Origin: Clostridiales bacterium
GTDB taxonomy: Bacteria; Bacillota; Clostridia; Saccharofermentanales; Saccharofermentanaceae
NCBI GenBank assembly: GCA_017964005.1
Contig: JAGCSR010000042.1
Span: forward strand, 1-57,799
Length of the DNA: 57,799 nucleotides
Direction: 5' to 3'
Numbering within the stretch: the stretch's first letter is position 1; the number at the start of each line of letters is the position of its first letter. The translations under genes and the position numbers were made by a program. Positions 32,258 through 40,036 of this stretch are shown here, piece after piece. The notes under the pieces are model-generated. The model saw only the letters and a program-made list of their open reading frames with translations, ran no database searches and was not told the DNA's origin.

Positions 32258-34654
32258 ATGTACAAGATCATCAAACGTGACGGTAAGGAAGTCGATTTCG
32301 ATCTTTCCAAGATCTCAGGAGCTATTGAGAAGGCTTTTATTGCTCAGAACAGAGAGTATAACAGCCAGATGATCGACCTTCTGGCCATGAATGCCGTAGC
32401 TGACGTCGAGAAGAATGCCAAGGACGGCAAGGTCGACGTCGAGAGCATTCAGGACTCTGTCGAGTCTACACTTCAGAGAATGGGATATGAGGACGTTGCC
32501 AAGGCATATATCCTCTACAGAAGCCAGAGAGAGAAGATCCGTAACATGAACTCGGCTCTCCTCAACTACAAGTCCCTCGTTGACAGCTATGTTAAGATCG
32601 ACGACTGGCGTGTTAAGGAGAACTCCACAGTTACATATTCCGTCGGAGGTCTCATCCTGTCCAACTCCGGTGCCATCACTGCAAACTATTGGCTGTCAGA
32701 AATCTATGACAAGGATATCGCAGACGCTCACCGTAATGCCGATATGCATATCCACGATCTGTCCATGCTTACAGGTTACTGCGCAGGTTGGTCTCTCAAG
32801 CAGCTGATCCAGCAGGGTTTGGGCGGCATCACAGGCAAGATCACTTCCGCTCCCCCGAAGCATCTTGCAACTCTGTGCAACCAGATGGTCAACTTCTTAG
32901 GCATCATGCAGAACGAGTGGGCCGGAGCTCAGGCATTCTCCTCTTTTGATACATATCTTGCAGCTTTCGTAAAGGCTGACAATCTTGAATACGATGCGGT
33001 AAAGAAGTGCGTAGAGTCCTTCATCTACGGTGTTAACACACCTTCCCGCTGGGGTACTCAGGCACCTTTCTCCAACATCACTCTTGACTGGACCGTTCCT
33101 GCAGACCTGGCAGAGCAGAACTGCATCATCGGCGGTAAGGAAGCGGACTTCAAGTACAAGGACTGCCAGAAGGAGATGGATCTTGTCAACAAGGCTTTCA
33201 TCGAGATCATGATCGAAGGTGACGCCAACGGAAGAGGATTCCAGTATCCTATCCCTACATATTCCATCACCAAGGACTTCGACTGGTCTGACACAGAGAA
33301 CAACAGACTTCTCTTCGAGATGACATCCAAGTACGGCACCCCTTACTTCTCCAACTACATCAACTCCGATATGGAGCCTTCCGATGTAAGATCCATGTGC
33401 TGCAGACTCCGTCTCGACTTAAGAGAGCTCCGTAAGAAGAGCGGCGGTTTCTTCGGTTCCGGCGAGTCCACCGGTTCTGTCGGTGTTGTTACCATCAACC
33501 TCCCGAGGATCGCATATCTTGCAACAGACGAAGAGGATTTCTACAAGAGACTCGACCGCATGATGGATATGGCAGCAAGATCTCTGAAGATCAAGCGTAA
33601 CACCATCACCAAGCTCCTCGATGAGGGATTGTATCCTTACACCAAGCACTACCTCGGAACATTCGCGAACCACTTCTCCACGATCGGTCTTGTCGGAATG
33701 AACGAGACAGGTCTCAACGCAAAGTGGATCGGTAAGGACCTGACACACAAGGAGACTCAGGAATTCGCAAAGGATGTTCTCAACCACATGAGAGAGCGTC
33801 TGGCTGACTACCAGGAGCAGTACGGCGACCTTTATAACCTCGAGGCAACTCCCGCAGAGTCCACAGCATACAGACTCGCAAAGCACGACAAGAAGAGATA
33901 TCCGGACATCATCACGGCACACGATGACAGCGGCGTTTACTACTACACCAACTCATCTCACCTGCCCGTAGGATATACCGCAGACATCTTCGAGGCTCTC
34001 GATATCCAGGATGACCTGCAGACACTCTACACATCCGGTACGGTCTTCCACACATTCTTAGGCGAGAAGCTTCCTGACTGGAAGGCAGCTGCAGCCCTCG
34101 TCCGTAAGATCGCCGAGAACTATTCTCTGCCTTACTACACACTGTCACCTACATACTCCATCTGCCAGGCTCACGGATACCTGCCCGGCGAAGTCCACAC
34201 CTGTCCTCACTGCGGCGCTCCCACAGAGAGCTACAGCCGTATCACAGGTTACTATCGTCCGATCCAGAACTGGAACGACGGTAAGGCCCAGGAGTTCAAG
34301 GACCGTAAGGTTTACGACATCCCTAACTCCAACTTCCACGGCAAGCACAACATCAACGGTGTTGACGCTAATGAGGTTTTCGCGACAACGGCAGCTGACG
34401 AGGGACTTGATGTTCCCACATTCGGAACAGACACACCTTTGCTCTTCACGACACATGCCTGCCCGAACTGCAAGGCTGTTAAGGGAATGCTGGACTCCGG
34501 CAAGTATGCTTACGACACGATCTACGCAGATGACGACGATGCTCTCGCAAGACAATATGACATCATTGCCGTACCTACCCTGGTTGCAGGCGGCAGGAAG
34601 TTCACCGGCGTTGCCGAGATCAGAAAGTACATGGCTGAGAATCCTCAGGGCTGA
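32258..34654 (+). CDS. nrdD: Anaerobic ribonucleoside-triphosphate reductase with C-terminal glutaredoxin domain
   Basis: This encodes 798 residues. An N-terminal ATP-cone (IIKRDGKEVDFDLSKI) precedes the large glycyl radical barrel, with SMCCRLRLDLRELRKK holding the likely thiyl cysteine. A zinc knuckle (CPHC, C649/C652) and the glycyl radical segment RITGYYRP (Gly664) follow. After the usual end, a complete glutaredoxin/NrdH-like domain is fused (about 725-798: FTTHACPNCKAV with C735/C738, IIAVPTLVAGG). The enzyme makes dNTPs without oxygen; the fused redoxin probably supplies electrons in place of formate. Codon use is strongly biased, as in highly expressed genes. Confidence 0.96.
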   Translation: MYKIIKRDGKEVDFDLSKISGAIEKAFIAQNREYNSQMIDLLAMNAVADVEKNAKDGKVDVESIQDSVESTLQRMGYEDVAKAYILYRSQREKIRNMNSALLNYKSLVDSYVKIDDWRVKENSTVTYSVGGLILSNSGAITANYWLSEIYDKDIADAHRNADMHIHDLSMLTGYCAGWSLKQLIQQGLGGITGKITSAPPKHLATLCNQMVNFLGIMQNEWAGAQAFSSFDTYLAAFVKADNLEYDAVKKCVESFIYGVNTPSRWGTQAPFSNITLDWTVPADLAEQNCIIGGKEADFKYKDCQKEMDLVNKAFIEIMIEGDANGRGFQYPIPTYSITKDFDWSDTENNRLLFEMTSKYGTPYFSNYINSDMEPSDVRSMCCRLRLDLRELRKKSGGFFGSGESTGSVGVVTINLPRIAYLATDEEDFYKRLDRMMDMAARSLKIKRNTITKLLDEGLYPYTKHYLGTFANHFSTIGLVGMNETGLNAKWIGKDLTHKETQEFAKDVLNHMRERLADYQEQYGDLYNLEATPAESTAYRLAKHDKKRYPDIITAHDDSGVYYYTNSSHLPVGYTADIFEALDIQDDLQTLYTSGTVFHTFLGEKLPDWKAAAALVRKIAENYSLPYYTLSPTYSICQAHGYLPGEVHTCPHCGAPTESYSRITGYYRPIQNWNDGKAQEFKDRKVYDIPNSNFHGKHNINGVDANEVFATTAADEGLDVPTFGTDTPLLFTTHACPNCKAVKGMLDSGKYAYDTIYADDDDALARQYDIIAVPTLVAGGRKFTGVAEIRKYMAENPQG

Positions 34655-34682
34655 TAACTTAAAGGACTTTATAACAACAATA

Positions 34683-34714
34683 AACCGCATCGGGATCGGC
34701 CGGTGCGGTTTTTT
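34683..34714 (+). terminator. Rho-independent terminator of nrdGD
   Basis: AACCGCATCGG (34683-34693) pairs with CCGGTGCGGTT (34700-34710), one T.G pair, followed by TTTT. It lies 28 bp after the nrdD stop. Confidence 0.88.
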
Positions 34715-34850
34715 GTTAAAAATGCCTAAGGAAATCACCTCTTGCAGGTGTTAGAATAGTGATGTACGGATAAAAAATCAAATTTCTATTGTATTACTAA
34801 TCGGGAATTTTGCAAGTGTTTTTTTGAAGGCCGCCGGCGCGAGGTGAGAC

Positions 34851-35360
34851 ATGGATTACAACATCGGCGAGATTATCGTTTACGGCAGTAACGGTGTATG
34901 TAAGATCGATGATATAAAGGAGACCAGTTTCTTCAAGGAGCCCCCCAAGACGTACTATTTTTTGTCGCCTCTTTTTGTCAAGTCATCTTCCGTAATATAT
35001 GTCCCCTTGGATAACCCTGCACAGACCGAGAAGATCAAGCCCATCATGACGGAGAAGGAAGCTGATGAATTCATTAAGAGCCTTCCCGTTACCGGCATGG
35101 AATGGATCGAAGACCGCAACAGGCGCAAGGAAGCATTTACCAAAGTATTGTCATCCGGCACGAGATCCGAGATCGCGGCGTTGATCGAACTGATCATATC
35201 CCACCGCAAGCTCCTCGAAGCGGAAGGCCGCAAACTGAATGCCCAGGACGAGAGAGCACTGGATGAAGCAATGCGCAGGATCAATAACGAGCTTGCCATC
35301 ATCAAGGGCGTGGAACCCGCGGAGATCCAAAGACAGATCTTCGGCATGATCGATACGTAA
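34851..35360 (+). CDS. CarD family transcriptional regulator
   Basis: This encodes 169 residues. The N-terminal CarD/TRCF RNA-polymerase-interacting domain (YNIGEIIVYGSNGVCKIDDI ... YYFLSPLFVKSSSVIYVPLD, residues 3-60) is followed by a helical C-terminal domain with WIEDRNRRKEAFTKVLSSG, as in CdnL/CarD. CarD binds the polymerase beta subunit and stabilises open complexes at many promoters. It is a single-gene unit with GAGGTGAG before the ATG. The unusual half-site array begins 40 bp after its stop. Confidence 0.93.
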   Translation: MDYNIGEIIVYGSNGVCKIDDIKETSFFKEPPKTYYFLSPLFVKSSSVIYVPLDNPAQTEKIKPIMTEKEADEFIKSLPVTGMEWIEDRNRRKEAFTKVLSSGTRSEIAALIELIISHRKLLEAEGRKLNAQDERALDEAMRRINNELAIIKGVEPAEIQRQIFGMIDT

Positions 35361-35400
35361 CGGGTACTGTAAGCTTATTTACCACCACAATGATCTGAGA

Positions 35401-35593
35401 TTTCTATCAAATTGTTTATTTTCGGGATTTGATAGAAAGAATCCTCACCTTTTTTCTATCAAATCTTCAGAAAAGGCATTTTGATAGAAAATATTTGGTA
35501 TTTTTTCTATCAAATACTGTTTTTATGATGTTTGATAGAAAGGTAGCGGTTATTTTTCCTATCAAATCATCGAAAACCGGGTTCTGATAGAAA
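35401..35593. repeat. Eight alternating 12-bp half-sites at 26-bp period
   Basis: TTTCTATCAAAT (35401, 35453, 35504, and TTCCTATCAAAT at 35556) alternates with its inverse ATTTGATAGAAA (35427, 35479, 35530, 35582; the last three vary in the first 1-3 bases). Start-to-start distances are 26, 26, 26, 25, 26, 26, 26 bp, leaving unrelated spacers of 14 bp (one of 13). Each neighbouring pair can form a hairpin, giving four or three stem-loops depending on register. The array fills most of the 341-bp gap between carD and larA. Confidence 0.92.
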
Positions 35594-35658
35594 TAGGTAT
35601 CAGCAGCACTGACAACACTAATTGATCACAGCTCAGCCCTTTTAGCGGCGAAAAGTTG

Positions 35659-35664
35659 TATAAT
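35659..35664 (+). promoter_or_regulatory. -10 element of larA promoter
   Basis: A perfect TATAAT lies 37 bp before the larA start; no convincing -35 is present. It is 65 bp downstream of the last half-site of the repeat array, so the array is upstream of the promoter rather than in the leader. Bases 35594-35650 show nothing else. Confidence 0.5.
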
Positions 35665-35701
35665 GATAAACCGCAAGTGAAAAACACCGGAGGCATACAA
35701 G

Positions 35702-36943
35702 ATGAATACCCTGATAGGTTACGGCAAAGAGAAGATCGAGATAGAGATACCTGACGACAGATACCTTGGAACCCTCGTACCGAATGAAGTCGAGATAGGA
35801 CTTACCGGCATGGAAGAAGTTGCAAGGTCACTGCAGGAACCCATAGGGAGCCCCAAGCTCTCCGAGATCGTAAAGCCCGGAGAGAAGATAGTCATAGTAA
35901 CTTCCGATGTAACAAGACCCATCCCCAGTTATAAGGTGCTGCCGCCCGTACTGGATGAACTCACAAAGGCAGGAGTCGACGATAAGGATATAACCGTGGT
36001 CTTCGCTTTGGGATCTCACGGAGGTCATTCCGAAGAGCGTAAAAGATCCCTTGTCGGCGATGCCGTTTATGACAGGGTCAGATGCATCGATTCTGACATG
36101 AACGACGTTAAGCGCATGGGTGTCACATCGAGAGGCACGCCTGTAGATATATTCACACCCGTAGCTGAAGCAGACAGGGTCATCTGCTTGGGCAATATCG
36201 AGTATCATTATTTTGCAGGATATTCAGGTGGCGCCAAGGCCCTCATGCCCGGCGTATCCACAAGGGATGCCATCCAGAACAACCACAGCAGGATGGTTCA
36301 GCCCGAAGCTTGCGCAGGCAGGCTTGAAGGCAATCCGGTAAGAGAAGACATCGAAGAATCCGGCGCGATCGTGGGGATCGATTTCATCGTTAATGTGGTT
36401 CTTAATGAGAAAAAAGAGATAATCAAGAGCTTTGCGGGAGACTCCGTAAAAGCCCACCGCGAAGGCTGCAAGTTCCTGGATTCTTTCTATGCGATCAAGC
36501 TGGAACAGAAGGCAGATATCGTCGTCGTTTCAGCAGGCGGATTCCCCAAGGACATCAACATGTACCAGGCCCAGAAAGCCCTCGATAATGCAAAGCACGC
36601 GGTAAGGGACGGCGGCATAATCGTATGGGTCGCGGAATGCTCGGAAGGATTGGGCGAGAAGCACTTCGAACAGTGGATGACAGGACATGACAAAGCATCC
36701 GACATGATAAACCACATCAAAGAGGACTTCGTTCTCGGAGGTCACAAGGCTGCTGCCATTGCGCTCGTTCTCGAAAGAGCGAGGATCTTCATGGTATCGT
36801 CATTTGATCCTGACTTTGTAAAGCGCATGTTCCTTGAGCCCTACAGCAATGTTCATGATGCCATAGATGCAGCAATGAAAGCTCTGCCCGACGGCAAAGT
36901 CCTTGTCATGCCTTACGGCGGATCCACGCTGCCGAGAACTTAA
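35702..36943 (+). CDS. larA: LarA-type nickel-dependent 2-hydroxyacid racemase
   Basis: This encodes 413 residues. Family blocks are SDVTRPIPSYKVLPPVLDEL (about 63-82), FALGSHGGHSEE (His residues of the active site), NIEYHYFAGYSGGAKALMPG and NNHSRMVQPEA. LarA uses a pincer nickel cofactor made by LarB/LarC/LarE to racemise lactate or related 2-hydroxy acids; the family includes enzymes for other substrates, so lactate is only the default. No larBCE genes are in the window. GGAGG precedes the ATG. The gene converges on deoB-deoC with only 3 bp between stops. Confidence 0.9.
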   Translation: MNTLIGYGKEKIEIEIPDDRYLGTLVPNEVEIGLTGMEEVARSLQEPIGSPKLSEIVKPGEKIVIVTSDVTRPIPSYKVLPPVLDELTKAGVDDKDITVVFALGSHGGHSEERKRSLVGDAVYDRVRCIDSDMNDVKRMGVTSRGTPVDIFTPVAEADRVICLGNIEYHYFAGYSGGAKALMPGVSTRDAIQNNHSRMVQPEACAGRLEGNPVREDIEESGAIVGIDFIVNVVLNEKKEIIKSFAGDSVKAHREGCKFLDSFYAIKLEQKADIVVVSAGGFPKDINMYQAQKALDNAKHAVRDGGIIVWVAECSEGLGEKHFEQWMTGHDKASDMINHIKEDFVLGGHKAAAIALVLERARIFMVSSFDPDFVKRMFLEPYSNVHDAIDAAMKALPDGKVLVMPYGGSTLPRT

Positions 36944-36946
36944 AAG

Positions 36947-38785
36947 TCAGCTTATTCCCGAAGCTCCGATCCTGGTGGCGCCCGCGTCGATCATCTGACG
37001 CGCGGCATCTTCCGTGCGGATACCGCCTGCGGCTTTGATCCTTACGTTATCCGGAAGATTTGCTCTCATCAATTTAACGTCTTCGACTGTTGCGCCCTGC
37101 GTGCCGAAGCCAGTGGATGTCTTGATATATTCTGCGCCCGAATCTTCAACCGCTTTGCAAAGAGCGATCTTTTCTTCTTCAGTAAGATAACAGGTCTCGA
37201 TTATTACTTTAAGTATCGCGCCCTTCTCATGAACGGCATCTGCGATGAGCTTTATCTCTTCAGAAACTTCTGCCATCCTGCCGGACTTTACGAAAGCGAC
37301 ATTTACGACCATGTCGATCTCGGATGCTCCGTTATCTGCGGCTTCCCTTGCTTCGAAGATCTTAGTTGCCGTAGTGTTGTATCCGTTCGGGAATCCTATT
37401 ACGGTACAGACCGGGATCCTTCCTGCGGCATATTCTGATGCGAACCTTACATAGCAGGGCTGGATGCAGACCGACATGCATCTATTTGCAATTGCTTTAT
37501 CGATAAGGGCTTTGATGTCGTCTTCGGTTCCGACTACTTTGAGGTTTGTAAGATCGACATAGGTCATGACGTCTGATGAGTCCTTGGGGTTAAGGTCGCG
37601 TTCTTCAAATCTCTTTCCGAAAACGGGTCCTTCCAAAGCGTTGATGACAACTTCGGATATGTAACCGAAACCTAAGATGCTTCCAATGTTGCAGGGAACT
37701 TTATGGCCGTCACCGTAGATCAGGACGGGGACCTGTTCTCTTGAATGGTCCGTTGATTCGGTGGAAGGGTCGCAGCCGTGATCTGCAGTTATTATGAGAA
37801 GGTCTTCTTCTCTTAGATTTTCGAGGATCTCACCCAGAGCATCGTCAAATTCCGCGAGCGCTTCGGCATATCCTTCGATGTTGTTGCGGTGGCCGTAGAG
37901 CATGTCGAAATCTACGAGATTTGCAAAGCAGAGACCCTTAAAATCTTTCTTCAGATATTCTTTGATCTTGCTGATCCCGTCCGTGTTGCCTTTGGTGGGA
38001 TTTTTCTCCGTAAAGCCTCGCCCTGCGAAAAGATCAAAGATCTTGCCTATCGAGATGACATCGAATCCTTCCAGTTTTAGGTGGTCCATCATGGTGGAAG
38101 AAGGCGCTTCGACCGCAAAATCGTGGCGGTTGGAAGTTCTTGTAAAGTTTCCTGACGTTCCGATAAAAGGTCTTGCGATTATCCTTCCCACTGCATCCTT
38201 GCCGGTCATGTAAGATCTCATCTCTTTGCAGATACGGTAGAGTTCATCCAAAGGAACAACTTCTTCATGAGCTGCGATCTGCAGGACGGAGTCTGCTGAT
38301 GTATATAAGATCAGGTCTCCTGTTGTCATGTGCTCATCGCCGAAGTCCGCGATCGCCTGAGTGCCGCTGTAGGGAAGATTGCAAAGGATGCCGCGTCCCG
38401 ATATCTGCTTTAACTTTTCGGTAATGTGTTCCGGGAAGCCATTGGGGTATGTGGGCTGGGGCTCTGCGGATACAACGCCTGCGATCTCCCAGTGGCCTAT
38501 GGTGGAATCCTTGCCGCCTTCTGACTCTTCACGCAGGCTGCCGTAAGTTCCAAGAGGAGCCGGGAGTTTGTCCCTGCCGCATCTTGTGATATATTCCGCA
38601 ATCCTCGGATCTTTGTTTATGTCCAGATCCAGAAGACCCATCTTTGCAAGATTCGGAAGAGGTCTTTTGCATCCTGACAGGACTGCTGCCAAAGTGTTGC
38701 TGCCTTCGTCTCCGAATTTTCCGGCATCCGGGGCAGAGCCTGCACCCAGACTGTCAAGGATTATGATAAATACTCTTTTTGCCAT
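36947..38785 (-). CDS. Fused phosphopentomutase - deoxyribose-phosphate aldolase
   Basis: This is one continuous 612-residue frame. Residues 1 to about 392 form a complete phosphopentomutase (DeoB): IILDSLGAGSAPDA holds the first metal Asp, the phospho-Thr region KDSTIGHWE is at about 92-100, and ITADHGCDPSTESTDHSREQ carries metal ligands. Residues about 400-612 form a complete deoxyribose-phosphate aldolase (DeoC): YVDLTNLK, VCIQPCYVRFA, EIDMVVNV, VIIETCYL, the Schiff-base lysine in YIKTSTGFG, and IKAAGGIRT. The two steps are consecutive: deoxyribose 1-phosphate to 5-phosphate, then cleavage to glyceraldehyde 3-phosphate and acetaldehyde. These are normally separate proteins. Divergent from the DEAD-box gene. 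Confidence 0.94.
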   Translation of the reverse strand: MAKRVFIIILDSLGAGSAPDAGKFGDEGSNTLAAVLSGCKRPLPNLAKMGLLDLDINKDPRIAEYITRCGRDKLPAPLGTYGSLREESEGGKDSTIGHWEIAGVVSAEPQPTYPNGFPEHITEKLKQISGRGILCNLPYSGTQAIADFGDEHMTTGDLILYTSADSVLQIAAHEEVVPLDELYRICKEMRSYMTGKDAVGRIIARPFIGTSGNFTRTSNRHDFAVEAPSSTMMDHLKLEGFDVISIGKIFDLFAGRGFTEKNPTKGNTDGISKIKEYLKKDFKGLCFANLVDFDMLYGHRNNIEGYAEALAEFDDALGEILENLREEDLLIITADHGCDPSTESTDHSREQVPVLIYGDGHKVPCNIGSILGFGYISEVVINALEGPVFGKRFEERDLNPKDSSDVMTYVDLTNLKVVGTEDDIKALIDKAIANRCMSVCIQPCYVRFASEYAAGRIPVCTVIGFPNGYNTTATKIFEAREAADNGASEIDMVVNVAFVKSGRMAEVSEEIKLIADAVHEKGAILKVIIETCYLTEEEKIALCKAVEDSGAEYIKTSTGFGTQGATVEDVKLMRANLPDNVRIKAAGGIRTEDAARQMIDAGATRIGASGIS

Positions 38786-38883
38786 ATTCAGCGCTCCATA
38801 TTATAATAAGTTATCTTGTTATGATTATAGCAATATGATATTAAATAACGACAACCAAAAGAAAGAAATGGCAAAGAGAATCG

Positions 38884-40008
38884 ATGGAAGATAACGAGAT
38901 AATGCTTTTCGATGATATGGACATGTCACCTGAAGTGGCCAAGTCCCTGAAGAAGATGGGGATGACAAGGCCCACGACCGTGCAGCGTGAGGCGATCCCT
39001 TACCTGATGGATAACATAAGCGTTATAGCAAAGGCGCCGACGGGAACGGGGAAGACATATGCTTTCGCGATTCCGATCCTGGAATACCTCAATATGAAGG
39101 AGGATTATATCCAGGCACTGATACTGGCTCCCACAAGAGAACTGGCATTGCAGATCACATCGGAGATAAAGCTCCTGGCGAAGTTCATTCCGGGCGTTAA
39201 GGTCGTCTCGATAATCGGCGGACAGAACATGCGAACCCAGCAGGAGAGGATAAAGAAGCACCCGCAGATCGTAGTCGCGACTCCGGGAAGGCTCCTGGAT
39301 ATGGTCAACCGCAAGATGATAGATATCTCATGTATATACACGCTCGTTCTCGATGAGGCTGACGAGATGCTCAAGATGGGATTCATTAGGGATGTTAAGA
39401 GGATAATAGAGATCACTCCCGGCGACAAGCAGATGGCTCTGTTCTCGGCAACTATGCCCAGAGAGATCCAGGATATTACATGGCAGTTCATGGAAGGCGC
39501 CGCGACGATCGATGTTATGCCCAAAGCCGAAGACCATCCCGATATCGACGAGTACATGATCGACTGTCCCGACAAAGATAAGACGGCTGCGGTAATAAGG
39601 ATAATCGCCAAAGAGGATTACCGAAAATGTATAGTCTTCTGCAACACCAAGGATCAGACTTCCAAAGTTGGAGCAAAACTTCAGTCTGCCGGACTTAAGA
39701 CAGGAATCCTTCACGGCGACATCAGCCAGGGTATGAGAAACCGGGTAATGGATTCCTACAGGAACGGTAAGACCGATATCCTGGTTGCGACGGATGTTGC
39801 CGCGAGGGGAATAGATGTAGATGACATAGAAGCTGTATTCAATTACGATATTCCTAACGAGAACGAACTGTACCTTCACAGGATCGGAAGGACCGCAAGG
39901 GCCGGCAAGACCGGCAGTGCTTATAGTCTCGTATCCTTTAAGGAAAGAGACAGGATGGAAGAGATCATTCGATATACAAAGGCAGATCCCAAGGAATACG
40001 AACTATAA
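38884..40008 (+). CDS. DEAD-box RNA helicase
   Basis: This encodes 374 residues, a minimal DEAD-box core. The Q motif is TRPTTVQREAIP, Walker A APTGTGKT (51-58), motif Ia APTRELALQ, motif II LDEADEML, motif III LFSATMP, motif V VATDVAARGIDVDD and motif VI HRIGRTARAG. It unwinds short RNA duplexes with ATP, probably in ribosome assembly or mRNA turnover. The usual basic C-terminal extension of CshA/DeaD proteins is missing. The ribosome site is weak (AAAGAGA). Confidence 0.95.
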   Translation: MEDNEIMLFDDMDMSPEVAKSLKKMGMTRPTTVQREAIPYLMDNISVIAKAPTGTGKTYAFAIPILEYLNMKEDYIQALILAPTRELALQITSEIKLLAKFIPGVKVVSIIGGQNMRTQQERIKKHPQIVVATPGRLLDMVNRKMIDISCIYTLVLDEADEMLKMGFIRDVKRIIEITPGDKQMALFSATMPREIQDITWQFMEGAATIDVMPKAEDHPDIDEYMIDCPDKDKTAAVIRIIAKEDYRKCIVFCNTKDQTSKVGAKLQSAGLKTGILHGDISQGMRNRVMDSYRNGKTDILVATDVAARGIDVDDIEAVFNYDIPNENELYLHRIGRTARAGKTGSAYSLVSFKERDRMEEIIRYTKADPKEYEL

Positions 40009-40036
40009 AGATCATCCAGATCACGGGGTATTACTC

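Noticed and set aside
35401..35593. CRISPR array reading of the regular repeats
   Set aside because: Repeats are only 12 bp, alternate in orientation and are separated by 13-14 bp; CRISPR repeats are direct, about 23-47 bp, with spacers of about 26-50 bp. It is reported as a separate kind of array.
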